Origin: Portibacter lacus
Lineage (GTDB): Bacteria > Bacteroidota > Bacteroidia > Chitinophagales > Saprospiraceae
DNA: 64,000 nucleotides
Assembly: GCF_021533215.1 (NCBI RefSeq)
Contig: NZ_JAJNKA010000002.1
Location: forward strand, 237,001-301,000
Direction: 5' to 3'
Shown: in pieces, positions 42,711 through 51,824 of the stretch
How the letters are laid out: each line of letters opens with the position of its first letter
Numbering within the stretch: the stretch's first letter is position 1
Position numbers and translations under genes: made by a program
Notes under the pieces: generated by a model
Seen by the model: only the letters and a program-made list of their open reading frames with translations
The model's database searches: none
Told to the model about the DNA's origin: nothing

Positions 42711-43196
42711 ATGAAAAAATCATATCTACTTATTGCATTTATTTCTTTAACGGTTTCATTTCAGTCGTCATTACTTGCTACCAACCCAATTTCGGTGGAA
42801 GTATATAATCAATTAAGCACAACATCTCAGGAAAGGTCGATAAAGAATCATTGGCAAAAGGCAAAAACTTGGCTTGTAAAGAAGTGGTTCAAAACTGGAG
42901 CTGGAATTTCGATAGAAAAACTTGCTAATGCAGCTATAATCATAGGCTCATTATCCTTAGTTGTCTTAATCGTATCCATTTTTGCAGGTCTACCCTACTT
43001 AATTCTTGTCGGATTCGGAATGGCACTTATTGGCGACATCCTTGCCATTATGCTATTACAAAAGACCAAGCATAAAAAAGATGATTTCAGAAAAGAAAGA
43101 AGAAAGGCATGGTTCGGACTAGTCTTTAGTTTACTCACCGGACTATTACCACTTGCACTCCTAGGAATAGTGCTAGCGCTTTTGTCTATTGGATAA
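42711..43196 (+). CDS. Small membrane protein with signal peptide, paralogue B
   Basis: The 161-residue product shares with paralogue A the signal region, LATNPISVE, KAKTWLVKKWFK and KERRKAWFGLVFS and the three-helix layout. The helices and N-terminal sequence after the shared segments have diverged, so the duplication is not very recent. The function is unknown. Confidence 0.7.
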   Translation: MKKSYLLIAFISLTVSFQSSLLATNPISVEVYNQLSTTSQERSIKNHWQKAKTWLVKKWFKTGAGISIEKLANAAIIIGSLSLVVLIVSIFAGLPYLILVGFGMALIGDILAIMLLQKTKHKKDDFRKERRKAWFGLVFSLLTGLLPLALLGIVLALLSIG

Positions 43197-43231
43197 ATCT
43201 TGAAATTGAATAAAGCATTTAACTTTACAAC

Positions 43232-43567
43232 ATGGACTATAATATATTCAAAAATATCGCAGACATAAAGGACTTCAAAGTCATCGACGGCATCGTAGGG
43301 AAGATTATTCACACAGATAAGATGAGTATGTCATTTTTTAATATTAGTAAAGGCGCTGTGCTCCCAGAGCATCATCATATTCATGAGCAAACGAGCTTTA
43401 TTCAAGAAGGTGAATTCCAATTTACAGTGAATGGTGAAACAAGAATAGTAACTGCTGGAAATTATATTAATATAGCAGCAGATGTCCCACATTCTGCTGT
43501 GGCCTTAACGGATTGCAAAGTGATCGATGTATTTGTACCTTGTAGGGAGGATTATAAAAGCAAATAG
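43232..43567 (+). CDS. Cupin domain protein
   Basis: The 111-residue protein is a single cupin: GAVLPEHHHIHEQTSFIQEG then TVNGETRIVTAGNYINIAADVPHS, with three His in HHHIH and another in VPHS that could bind a metal. Small cupins are isomerases, dioxygenases or sensors; this one has no other domain, so its substrate cannot be assigned. It stands alone and converges on the pseudouridine synthase gene. Confidence 0.85.
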   Translation: MDYNIFKNIADIKDFKVIDGIVGKIIHTDKMSMSFFNISKGAVLPEHHHIHEQTSFIQEGEFQFTVNGETRIVTAGNYINIAADVPHSAVALTDCKVIDVFVPCREDYKSK

Positions 43568-43607
43568 AAAAGGGCTTTAAAATTGACCTAAAAGAAAAAC
43601 GTGTGGC

Positions 43608-44318
43608 TTACTTTATAAAGTGCTTAAGCATGATCACCTCTTTTTCCTTCAGGTGTCTCCACCATCCACGCTTCAGATCCTTTTTCGTTAATCCAGCATA
43701 ATATTCTCTATCTAGTCGCTCGACTTTATAACCCAAGTGCTCGAAGATTCTTCGAATGATTCTATTTCTTCCTGAATGCAATTCTATTCCTACAACCATG
43801 CTTTCTCCGCCTTTTACAAAGTCTACACCATCTACTTTAATAAAACCATCTTCCAGTGTAACTCCATTTCTAATCTTCTCTACATCTTCATCTGAAATTT
43901 TCTTATCCAATACAGCACGATAGAATTTTTTCACTTCTCCCGATGGATGCGCTAATTTCGTGGCAAGGTCTCCGTCATTGGTTAACAATAAAAGCCCGGT
44001 CGTCATACGATCTAAGCGGCCCACAGGATAGATACGCTCTTTTACTTTATCACCTATGATGTCTCTCACCGTCATTCTACCATTCTCGTCACTTAGCGTC
44101 GTTACCGTATTCTTAGGCTTATTCATTAAAATATAAACCTTATTTTCTTCTAACTTCAGTGATTTCCCATCGTAAACTACTTCGTCCGTATCGGTAACCA
44201 TGTAGGAAGGGTTGATTTCTAGTTGCCCATTAACATAAACCTTTCCAGCTTTCACTAAATCACCCGCTTTTCTACGAGAACAAATTCCTGAATGTGCGAT
44301 GTATTTATTGAGACGCAT
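43608..44318 (-). CDS. RluB/RsuA-family pseudouridine synthase
   Basis: The 236-residue protein has an N-terminal S4 RNA-binding domain (LNKYIAHSGICSRRKAGDLVKAGKVYVNG) and a pseudouridine-synthase catalytic domain with the Asp motif in PVGRLDRMTTGLLLLTNDG. The C-terminal part includes LHSGRNRIIRRIFEHLGYKV and ends in a basic helix. It should convert a specific uridine in 23S or 16S rRNA; which base is unknown. Confidence 0.93.
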   Translation of the reverse strand: MRLNKYIAHSGICSRRKAGDLVKAGKVYVNGQLEINPSYMVTDTDEVVYDGKSLKLEENKVYILMNKPKNTVTTLSDENGRMTVRDIIGDKVKERIYPVGRLDRMTTGLLLLTNDGDLATKLAHPSGEVKKFYRAVLDKKISDEDVEKIRNGVTLEDGFIKVDGVDFVKGGESMVVGIELHSGRNRIIRRIFEHLGYKVERLDREYYAGLTKKDLKRGWWRHLKEKEVIMLKHFIK

Positions 44319-44459
44319 GATATTATATTTATAAATCGGAAATCCTCCGCTATATACGATCTTTAAAAAGAAGATGAATGCAATAAATAAAATGTTACAT
44401 CTCCGCTAATGATCGAAATTAGTTATTAATTCTATGAATTAGAAACGCATGTTAGCCTT

Positions 44460-45983
44460 TTAAAATGGAATGTTAGGGATATCTGAAGAGTCATCATTCA
44501 TCTTCGATGGTCTAGTTACAATTCCTGTACTAAACGGATCTCCCATTGCTGGTAATTCACCAAATCCCATATTATCTGGCTCCGCAAATTTAACAAATTG
44601 AGGAATAAATTTCAAGAACACAGAACCTAACGAACCATTCCTGTGCTTAGAAATAATAATTTCTGCCGCATCTCTTGGAACACTTGGATCTTCTGGTTCT
44701 AGATCGTAATATGCAGGTCGATAAATAAAGGTTACCATATCCGCATCCTGCTCGATCGCTCCAGATTCCCGGAGATCGGAAAGTTGTGGTCGCTTATTCC
44801 CTCCCCTTGTTTCCACTGCCCTACTCAGCTGCGAAAGTGCAAGTACTGGAACACTTAATTCCTTTGCTAACCCTTTCAGAGCTCTCGATATAGTAGAAAT
44901 CTCTTGCTCTCTATTTCCTCCTCCACCATTAGGTGCACCGGTCATCAACTGAAGATAATCGATGATGATCATCTCTATATTATGATTCTGTTTTAGTCTT
45001 CTACATTTCGCCCGCAATTCGAAAATATTGATACCTGGTGTATCATCTATATAAATAGGTAATTCTGAAAGTCGCTCTACCGCTGCATGCAGTCTATCCC
45101 ACTCTTCCGTACTTAAGTCACCGTTTCTTAAAGATCTAGAATCCACTTCAGCTTCCATGGCAATCAAACGATTGACGAGCTGAAGGTTGGCCATCTCCAG
45201 AGAGAATATCGCTACACCTTTACCAAATTTGGAAGCATTGTGAGCAAGTGAAAGCGTATAAGCGGTCTTACCCATACCTGGACGAGCTGCGACAATCACC
45301 AAATCCGATTTCTGCCATCCAGAAGTCATCTTATCTAATTCTTCGAAACCAGTAGGAACTCCTGTCAGACCATCCGACTTCGCACTTACAGTTTCTATTT
45401 CGTTTCTAGCTTTTACCGCTAATGCTTTCAGAGATTCGAAACCGGTACTTAAGTTTTGCTCTGTGATTTCATAAAGGTTCCGCTCTGCAGCATCTAGTAA
45501 TTCAAATACATCTGTCGTATCTTCGAAGGAATCTTTAATCGTTTCTGTTGATACCCTAATCAGTTCACGCTGAATAAATTTCTGCGCTACGATTCTTGCA
45601 TGATATTCAATATTAGCAGCTGATGCCACTCGATGTGTAAGATCCATCAGGTAGTTCACTCCACCTGTAGATTCTAGATGTCCACTTTTCTTAAGAGATT
45701 CATGAACTGTTAATAAGTCAATAGGCTGTGATTTCTCGAACAACTCCAACATCACTTCATAGATGTACTTATGTTCTTCTTTATAGAAACTTTCCTTCCG
45801 TAAAATATCGATAACAGAAGTTAGTCCATCTTTGTCCACCATAATTGCACCTAATACTGCTTCTTCAAGTGGAATTGCCTGAGGCAATACCCTTCCATAA
45901 CCTAATGCAGAAGGATCTGATTCAGTCTTAACAGCTTTTAATCTATTATTCGTAGATTTTAGTGATTTTGGTTGATCTGCCAT
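44460..45983 (-). CDS. dnaB: Replicative DNA helicase
   Basis: The 507-residue protein has the DnaB N-terminal domain (PQAIPLEEAVLGAIMVDKDG to about 165). The RecA-like ATPase domain follows with Walker A ARPGMGKTAYTLS near 232 and EMIIIDYLQLMT, then SRALKGLAKELSVPVLALSQ and EQDADMVTFIYRPAYY. It unwinds DNA at the replication fork. A minus-strand TAGCTTTG promoter element at 46007-46014 and a DnaA box at 46067 lie upstream. The C-terminal tail with SKMNDDSSDIPNIPF is acidic and likely contacts primase or DnaA. Confidence 0.97.
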   Translation of the reverse strand: MADQPKSLKSTNNRLKAVKTESDPSALGYGRVLPQAIPLEEAVLGAIMVDKDGLTSVIDILRKESFYKEEHKYIYEVMLELFEKSQPIDLLTVHESLKKSGHLESTGGVNYLMDLTHRVASAANIEYHARIVAQKFIQRELIRVSTETIKDSFEDTTDVFELLDAAERNLYEITEQNLSTGFESLKALAVKARNEIETVSAKSDGLTGVPTGFEELDKMTSGWQKSDLVIVAARPGMGKTAYTLSLAHNASKFGKGVAIFSLEMANLQLVNRLIAMEAEVDSRSLRNGDLSTEEWDRLHAAVERLSELPIYIDDTPGINIFELRAKCRRLKQNHNIEMIIIDYLQLMTGAPNGGGGNREQEISTISRALKGLAKELSVPVLALSQLSRAVETRGGNKRPQLSDLRESGAIEQDADMVTFIYRPAYYDLEPEDPSVPRDAAEIIISKHRNGSLGSVFLKFIPQFVKFAEPDNMGFGELPAMGDPFSTGIVTRPSKMNDDSSDIPNIPF

Positions 45984-46006
45984 TTACTCATTTCGTTTTA
46001 ACTCGA

Positions 46007-46014
46007 CAAAGCTA
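46007..46014 (-). promoter_or_regulatory. -7 promoter element for dnaB
   Basis: The minus strand reads TAGCTTTG, a TAnnTTTG match, ending 23 bases upstream of the dnaB start codon. Confidence 0.55.
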
Positions 46015-46049
46015 AAATAAATTAGCTAGACGAATTTTTAGTGGAACAA

Positions 46050-46092
46050 AACAGAGGTTAGTTATTTGTGGATAACCTCCATTTTCTGTTTA
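46050..46092. promoter_or_regulatory. DnaA box inside an inverted repeat upstream of dnaB
   Basis: TGTGGATAA at 46067-46075 is the exact complement of the TTATCCACA DnaA box. It is enclosed by GAGGTTA and TAACCTC arms (46054-46060 and 46073-46079) and near AACAG/CTGTT ends. The single box could allow DnaA control of dnaB; no cluster of boxes that would mark an origin is visible. Confidence 0.5.
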
Positions 46093-46287
46093 TAACTTTT
46101 TCCTTGTCTAACATTAGAACAACTTATAATAAATAAAAAATCCATTGACATATTTATATTTATTAAAATATATGCCAATGGATTTGTATACAGCTAATTT
46201 TCAATACTTTAGCTGAAATAATATTTTTTCAATTTAATTCATTTCACAAAAAAACAAATTTTCAGAAAAATATCAGAATGTTAGAAA
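46093..46287. other. Intergenic region upstream of dnaB
   Basis: The 304 bases between dnaB and the coiled-coil gene contain the promoter element, the DnaA box and the hairpin at 46141-46182. The remainder is AT-rich and holds no gene that I can support. Confidence 0.6.
46141..46182 (-). terminator. Minus-strand terminator after coiled-coil gene
   Basis: Arms TCCATTGACATAT and ATATGCCAATGGA (46141-46153 and 46170-46182) pair with one mismatch, and the minus strand then runs into a T-rich tail at 46130-46140. It ends the transcript of the upstream minus gene before dnaB. Confidence 0.7.
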
Positions 46288-46974
46288 TTACATTTTCAAC
46301 TTCTTATTCTTCCCTACATTATTCAGTCTTTCTCTAATTTCTTCTAGCGCTTCTTGGTGAATCTTTAATTCCGCAGATTTATCATCCTGAGCTTTTTCGT
46401 TGTCGATAATCGCTTCCTCCATTTCTTGAATCTTCTGTCTAGCATCTTCTATCGCCTTCTTGTACTTTTCATTGTCTTTTTCCAGTTGCTTAGCATCTCG
46501 CTCCATCTTTCCAAGATTCTTTTCTGCTTCTTTTAATTCATCCTCTACTAAAGACTTTTCAACGAAAATACTGAAGTCAACAAGCATTTCAGCCGCTGCA
46601 TCATATTCCTTTTCAAAATCTTCAGAGTTAACAAATCCATCTCCATTATCTATCCATACCAGTAATCTAGATGCCTTGTTAAGTTCTTCCACCTTAGCAT
46701 AAAGGTTAACTTTCTCAGAAGATACAGGCTTCAACTTTGCTTCATTCATATAATATTCAGAAGCTTTTCTATTGTATTTCACCTTCCCCCATTCTTTAAA
46801 GTACTCCTTAAAGTAACTTTCAAGCTGTTTTGTATCAACATTCTGGACATCGATGATTAATGCATTCTTATTCCCAAGGCTCATAGAATTTTCTTGCTCG
46901 TCTACTTGAGCCATCACAGAAGAAGACACAAATGCAACCAACAAAAGTAAAGTAGTAAAAATTGAATTTTTCAT
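46288..46974 (-). CDS. Secreted coiled-coil protein
   Basis: The 228-residue protein has a signal peptide (TTLLLLVAFVSSSVMA, cut before QVDEQ). An alpha/beta part of about 100 residues follows with NALIIDVQNVDTKQLESYFK, and then a long charged coiled coil (about 135-225, LEKDNEKYKKAIEDARQKIQ). It may be a periplasmic scaffolding protein. No family is recognised. Confidence 0.72.
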   Translation of the reverse strand: MKNSIFTTLLLLVAFVSSSVMAQVDEQENSMSLGNKNALIIDVQNVDTKQLESYFKEYFKEWGKVKYNRKASEYYMNEAKLKPVSSEKVNLYAKVEELNKASRLLVWIDNGDGFVNSEDFEKEYDAAAEMLVDFSIFVEKSLVEDELKEAEKNLGKMERDAKQLEKDNEKYKKAIEDARQKIQEMEEAIIDNEKAQDDKSAELKIHQEALEEIRERLNNVGKNKKLKM

Positions 46975-47074
46975 TATATAAATTTTTATTAAACTTATTT
47001 ACACGCCTGAAACCAACAGGCATTACATTCGGGTTAATCGAAAAAACGTTGATTAAGTTCCGAAATTCTATATT

Positions 47075-48193
47075 TTATTCAATTGTTAACTTTTCGAACT
47101 TATTCAAAAACTTTTCATCAAAGGTCGCTCCGATCCCTGGTGTTTCATCCACTGTAACTTGCCAGTCCTTCTGATAAACCAATCCTCCTTGAATAGGATC
47201 CTGTGACTGCATTAACGGCGAATCCATATCGTAATATATAATGTTGTCCCACGCCATAGAAAAATGAGCCAATGCTGATATTCCTAAACGAGTTTCAGAA
47301 AAAGATCCAACTTGACAATACACTCCAGCTGCCTGAGCAATTCCTGCAATTTTCATAGCATGAAGTATTCCTCCTGATTTTCCTAATTTGATATTGATCA
47401 AATCCACTGCACCTTCTACCAAATTCAAGTAAGCATCATGATGGTTAAATATGGCCTCGTCTCCCATAATTGGAATTGGACTTGTATCTACCAATCTTCT
47501 TCTATCTCTAATATTACCCGCAGGCACTGGCGCTTCACAATGTTCTATATTCATATCCTGAATCCCTTCTAACACTCTTATCGATTCTAGATAATTCCAA
47601 CCTTGATTCGCATCAATTCTCAAAGGAATTTCTTGTCCGATCGCTATTCGAATGCCAGCAATTCTTTCTATATCTTTATGCGCAGGACGATCCCCTAACT
47701 TTACTTTTAATACAGGAAATCCATCAGAAGCATATTTCACAGCCTTTTCAGCCATTTTTTCTTTATCTAATAGACTTATCGTCATATCCGTATACATCTT
47801 CTTGTTCGCATCACCCTGTAGATACCTAAACAACGGAAGATTTACGGCTTTAGCATTTAAATCATATAATGCCATATCTATCGCACACTTAATAGATGCA
47901 TTCCCAGCCAGTGCTTTATCTATCTTCCCTACGATTTTATGAATCTCGCGAGCGTCCTCCCCAATCAATAATTCTGCTAACTCTTTTCCGGCTGCAACAG
48001 TCCCTTTTTGCGTCTCACCATGAATGGATCTGAATGGACAACACTCACCTGTTCCGAATATTCCATCTTTAGTGTGAATAATTACAACCGTATTTCTTGC
48101 ATGTGTTAACGGTCCTTTAGAAATAACAAAGGGCTCGTTAAGTTTTATCTTTATCGGAATAATTTCGATTCTTGTAATTTTCAGTGTGCTCAT
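47075..48193 (-). CDS. L-Ala-D/L-Glu epimerase-like dipeptide epimerase
   Basis: The 372-residue enzyme belongs to the enolase superfamily. The catalytic pair KVKLG near residue 160, the metal ligands in DANQGW near 192 and HCEAPV and MGDEAIF, and the second Lys in INIKLGKSGGI all match dipeptide epimerases. It would epimerise peptidoglycan-derived L-Ala-D-Glu for recycling. The substrate is inferred by family. No other muropeptide-recycling gene is in the window. Confidence 0.87.
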   Translation of the reverse strand: MSTLKITRIEIIPIKIKLNEPFVISKGPLTHARNTVVIIHTKDGIFGTGECCPFRSIHGETQKGTVAAGKELAELLIGEDAREIHKIVGKIDKALAGNASIKCAIDMALYDLNAKAVNLPLFRYLQGDANKKMYTDMTISLLDKEKMAEKAVKYASDGFPVLKVKLGDRPAHKDIERIAGIRIAIGQEIPLRIDANQGWNYLESIRVLEGIQDMNIEHCEAPVPAGNIRDRRRLVDTSPIPIMGDEAIFNHHDAYLNLVEGAVDLINIKLGKSGGILHAMKIAGIAQAAGVYCQVGSFSETRLGISALAHFSMAWDNIIYYDMDSPLMQSQDPIQGGLVYQKDWQVTVDETPGIGATFDEKFLNKFEKLTIE

Positions 48194-48415
48194 TAAATTT
48201 ATGTTTAATTTTCAAAGGCTGAATATATTAAAATATTCGTTTAAATGACAAAGTGAGGAGTTTGAAACTAAAGTTAACGCATAGGTTTTTCTCTAGGTCA
48301 ATGTTACCTCTTCCTAAGTTCAATAAGCAATCTGGAAGAAGTTATTTTTATAATAAATAGTTATTTTTTTCTCTAAGATAAAACATGCTCTATTAAGAGC
48401 TGTATTAAAGTATTC

Positions 48416-48829
48416 CTATAAATAATGTGCTCCAAGAGTTTGCAACGGATCATTTTCAGGTGTAGAAATATCTATTACTCTTACTACTTCCGTACCAAGA
48501 GAATCTAATTCAACTTTTATTTCTGACTGGGTAGGCAAAGTCTTGACACAAGCATAACATTTTATTTCTGCACTAACTTCTGAACAACTTGAATTTAATT
48601 TACTTACTAAGGTTTTCAAGTTTTGATGGTGTCCTAATTCATCACTTTCTATAGGAACTGGAAGTAAGTCTTCTGTCAATTTATCCATTTCTGCAACCAA
48701 TAAATCTGAATCAAAACTGAGTAAAGCTGTTTTATAATTCGCGCAATTTACTACTCGATCTTCTCTTTTACTACACGAAAGAAGAAACAATGTCAAAAGG
48801 AAAAGTACAATAGCGTTTTTCATAACCAT
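48416..48829 (-). CDS. Hypothetical small lipoprotein
   Basis: The 137-residue protein has a lipoprotein signal (FLLTLFLLSCSKRED). The mature part contains four Cys (VNCANYKT, SSCSEV, IKCYACVK), possibly in disulfides. I do not recognise a family. The flanking gaps of about 222 and 204 bases carry no gene that I can support. Confidence 0.6.
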   Translation of the reverse strand: MVMKNAIVLFLLTLFLLSCSKREDRVVNCANYKTALLSFDSDLLVAEMDKLTEDLLPVPIESDELGHHQNLKTLVSKLNSSCSEVSAEIKCYACVKTLPTQSEIKVELDSLGTEVVRVIDISTPENDPLQTLGAHYL

Positions 48830-49117
48830 AAGCTTTTTGATTAATTAAATAACGTTCATCAAGCGAATTTTGTACGGAGTGTATAATTTATCTGTGTAGC
48901 TAATATGTTTTTTTATAGTTGTCAATTTTTTCCAGTGGACGAATCGCAAAGTTTGGGAATCAATAAAGCGTGTGTCATATCTACCAATTTATTAGAAGAT
49001 TTCTGATTTATTAGTAAGTGTTTTATCGCTTTAATGCTTAGAATTGCTTTTCCTCTTAGTGGTTCCTTTATAAACCCTTGTCTTCTAATTAGATCTCATA
49101 AAAATCAACTTATCAGT

Positions 49118-50812
49118 ATGAAATTATTCTACTTAATTATCCTTGTATCATGCACTGTAAATTCTATTGCAACAGCCCAACCGATCTCCGATGAATTTCG
49201 GGACGAAGTGATCTTAACTTATCGAACCGACACTATTTCTTGCGACAGAAATGCCGTTATTGAAAATTACAAGCAAGGTTATATTGCAACGGAAGTTTCC
49301 TATGATGAATTAGGCTGGAATGGTGATGTAGATAATTGTGATGAAGGTAGTATTTCAGATATAGCAATGGAAAAGACATTGCAAAGAATAAATTATTTCA
49401 GAAAATTGGTGGGAGTCGATCAAGAGGTAGTTTTTAATGACACCAAAAGCCAGAAATGCCAGAAAGCAATTCTGATGATGGATGCAGAGAATAAACTGGA
49501 TCATTATCCCACTACTGACTGGAAATGTAGCAGTCCTGAAGGGATAGAAGCAGCAGGAAAGTCTAATATAAGTTATGGACGTCACTCATCAGGTAGTGTA
49601 CCACAATACATTCAAGATGCAGGTTCAGGAAATGGAGCCGTCGGTCATAGAAGATGGATCCTTTACCCGAAATCTCATGAGTTTGGCTTTGGGTCTACCA
49701 ACTGGGGAACAGCCATGTGGGTAATAGGAGGAAATCAAAATCCTGAATTCTATCCAGAATTTGTGGCTTATCCGAGCCCAGGATATTTTCCAAAAAACTT
49801 AATATACCCAAGATGGTCATTTTCGAAAAAGGGTGCCAACTACGATCTTGCGAAAATTAAAATGTACAATGAAGCAGGCGAAAATATTTCGTATACCGTA
49901 GAAGAAGTAGTCAATGGTTATGGTGACCATACACTGGTCTGGATACCTGAGATCGAGCTTTATGATGAAAGCCGCGGAACAGATGCTTATTTCAAAGTTG
50001 AGATAGACAGTATAAAAAGTGGTGGAGAATACATCAGTTATGAATATGAAGTGTTAGGGATTATTCCTGAATACTCAAGTGAACCAGCTAGCATCGTATA
50101 TCCAACATGCAGTAGCTCAAATGGAAGCATATCCATTGATAATACCACTGGTTATCAAAGCATATCCTGGAATAATGGAGAACAAAATACAACTAGTATA
50201 TCTGCACTTTCTGCAGGAGATTATAGTGTCAGCATTACGGATAAACTTGGTTGTGAAAAGGTTATGGAATTCACATTATCAAGCACCAACGAACCCAAAG
50301 TGCTTACTGAAATCAGCGGAAATATGACTTCATTCTCTAACACGAATGAAATCTATAGTACTGATCAGTTCGTAGATGGAAATTACACTTGGACCATCAC
50401 CAATGGTCAGATACTCGATCAGACTTCTAATTACGAAATAGAAGTAGTCTGGGATGAAGGGGTGAGTATTGGAATTCTATGTGTTCAGTTTAGCGATTTC
50501 GAATCTTGCAAGAGTAACGAAGTTTGCGTAGATGTAGAATTATCGACAAGTAGCACTGAAAAGATAGCTGTTACAAACTTTCAATTAACACCTAATCCAG
50601 CCAAAGACCATTTATTAATCCAATGGGATCGTCAATCCAATTTGAAGATGATCAGCATTTACAATTCAGCAGGTGCGAAGGTGAATTCTCTAAAAACTAA
50701 TTCTTCTGAAGCCCAAATAAAATTAGATGTTTCATCATATGAGCCTGGACTGTATTTCACTCAGTTTCAATACGATGATCAGGTGGTCGTTAAAAAGTTC
50801 TTGAAGATATAG
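49118..50812 (+). CDS. CAP-domain protein with T9SS sorting domain
   Basis: ATG 49118 gives a clean signal peptide (FYLIILVSCTVNSIATAQ); the open frame from 49034 would add 28 residues without one. The CAP/SCP-like domain spans about 75-310 with LQRINYFRKLVGVDQEVVFN, KCQKAILMM and GNGAVGHRRWILYPKSHEFG, as in YkwD-type proteins. Immunoglobulin-like strands follow (SSNGSISIDNTTGYQSISW). The end is a T9SS type A domain (FQLTPNPAKDHLLIQW, ending FLKI). It is an exported, cell-surface or secreted protein of unknown target. Confidence 0.85.
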   Translation: MKLFYLIILVSCTVNSIATAQPISDEFRDEVILTYRTDTISCDRNAVIENYKQGYIATEVSYDELGWNGDVDNCDEGSISDIAMEKTLQRINYFRKLVGVDQEVVFNDTKSQKCQKAILMMDAENKLDHYPTTDWKCSSPEGIEAAGKSNISYGRHSSGSVPQYIQDAGSGNGAVGHRRWILYPKSHEFGFGSTNWGTAMWVIGGNQNPEFYPEFVAYPSPGYFPKNLIYPRWSFSKKGANYDLAKIKMYNEAGENISYTVEEVVNGYGDHTLVWIPEIELYDESRGTDAYFKVEIDSIKSGGEYISYEYEVLGIIPEYSSEPASIVYPTCSSSNGSISIDNTTGYQSISWNNGEQNTTSISALSAGDYSVSITDKLGCEKVMEFTLSSTNEPKVLTEISGNMTSFSNTNEIYSTDQFVDGNYTWTITNGQILDQTSNYEIEVVWDEGVSIGILCVQFSDFESCKSNEVCVDVELSTSSTEKIAVTNFQLTPNPAKDHLLIQWDRQSNLKMISIYNSAGAKVNSLKTNSSEAQIKLDVSSYEPGLYFTQFQYDDQVVVKKFLKI

Positions 50813-50902
50813 AGTGAAAGGGATTTTAGCAGGGAGTGATGTACCTATGTCCAGATCGATTACCAGGAGAAATATAAGCTCAAGGCTTACCATGTATTAA
50901 TG

Positions 50903-51769
50903 CTAATTCTTGACAATTATTTCGGTAATATTTCTGTCCTTGATTCTAAAATTGACAAAATACAGACCGCTTTCTAATGCTGTCAAATCCCATTTTGTGT
51001 TTGTGTGTGGTATGAATTGCTGACTTATAAGTTGGCCTGTAATATTATATATTTTTAAATCTTCAACTGGATGATCAGATTTGATTTCAATGAAGTCTGA
51101 AGTTGGATTTGGAAATATTTGAAAATGGACTTGATCTAAATTTTTAGTTGAAACTGGAACTAAATCATAGCAATTTTCAAATTCACTATAGACGAAATAG
51201 CCGTTTTTTCTTACCGTTCTTAAAATAAATCCATAATTGTGAAAATCCACATCTTCTATCTGATATAAGAAGAATCCAGTAGGGCCGATTCCTTCTATGA
51301 ATTTTAGCGTTCTGTAAATTATGGTATCCGTAGGAGTAGCATATACTTCAGGATAGATATAATCTAACTCCACAGTTTTTCTTGTGCCTATCGTGTCTAT
51401 GCTAGTCACTTTACTGTATCGTCTTCCATACTTATCACAATCAATAAAAATGGAGTCCCCGACGGTTAGATTTAGATCCATTATTAGCTTTTCAGCTCCA
51501 TTTACTTCTTTAAACCAAGCTTTAGCATTTGATGAATCCTGGCGAAAAAATCCTTCTATATCATTAGTTTTTATTTTAAAATAGGTAAGATCATTGATCA
51601 GTGTATCTCCCGAAATTTCATATGTTTCTTCTAAGGTCCCATCAAATATTGGGTGACAGACTTCAAATTGAATGTTTTGAGAATCGTTAACAATTGGAAG
51701 ATAGTTTTGAGTGAAAACAAAGTGACTTAAGAGTAAGAACGTAACTGAAAAGGCTATTTTTGATTTCAT
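50903..51769 (-). CDS. T9SS-exported beta-rich protein
   Basis: The 288-residue protein has a signal peptide (FSVTFLLLSHFVFTQ). A unique beta-rich domain spans about 20-205. A T9SS sorting domain ends it (FQIFPNPTSDFIEIKSDHPV, LESGLYFVNF, IIVKN). It shares no visible motif with known enzymes. It lies 55 bases after the PA-domain protein gene and probably completes a three-gene operon of surface proteins. Confidence 0.75.
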   Translation of the reverse strand: MKSKIAFSVTFLLLSHFVFTQNYLPIVNDSQNIQFEVCHPIFDGTLEETYEISGDTLINDLTYFKIKTNDIEGFFRQDSSNAKAWFKEVNGAEKLIMDLNLTVGDSIFIDCDKYGRRYSKVTSIDTIGTRKTVELDYIYPEVYATPTDTIIYRTLKFIEGIGPTGFFLYQIEDVDFHNYGFILRTVRKNGYFVYSEFENCYDLVPVSTKNLDQVHFQIFPNPTSDFIEIKSDHPVEDLKIYNITGQLISQQFIPHTNTKWDLTALESGLYFVNFRIKDRNITEIIVKN

Positions 51770-51824
51770 CGTTAAATTTATGCTATGGTGTATAAGCTCT
51801 CACAAATTTAATAATATTAATGCA

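Noticed and set aside
46050-46092. Replication origin
   Set aside because: Only one exact DnaA box and no cluster or dnaA/dnaN genes are near, so it is described only as a possible regulatory site.
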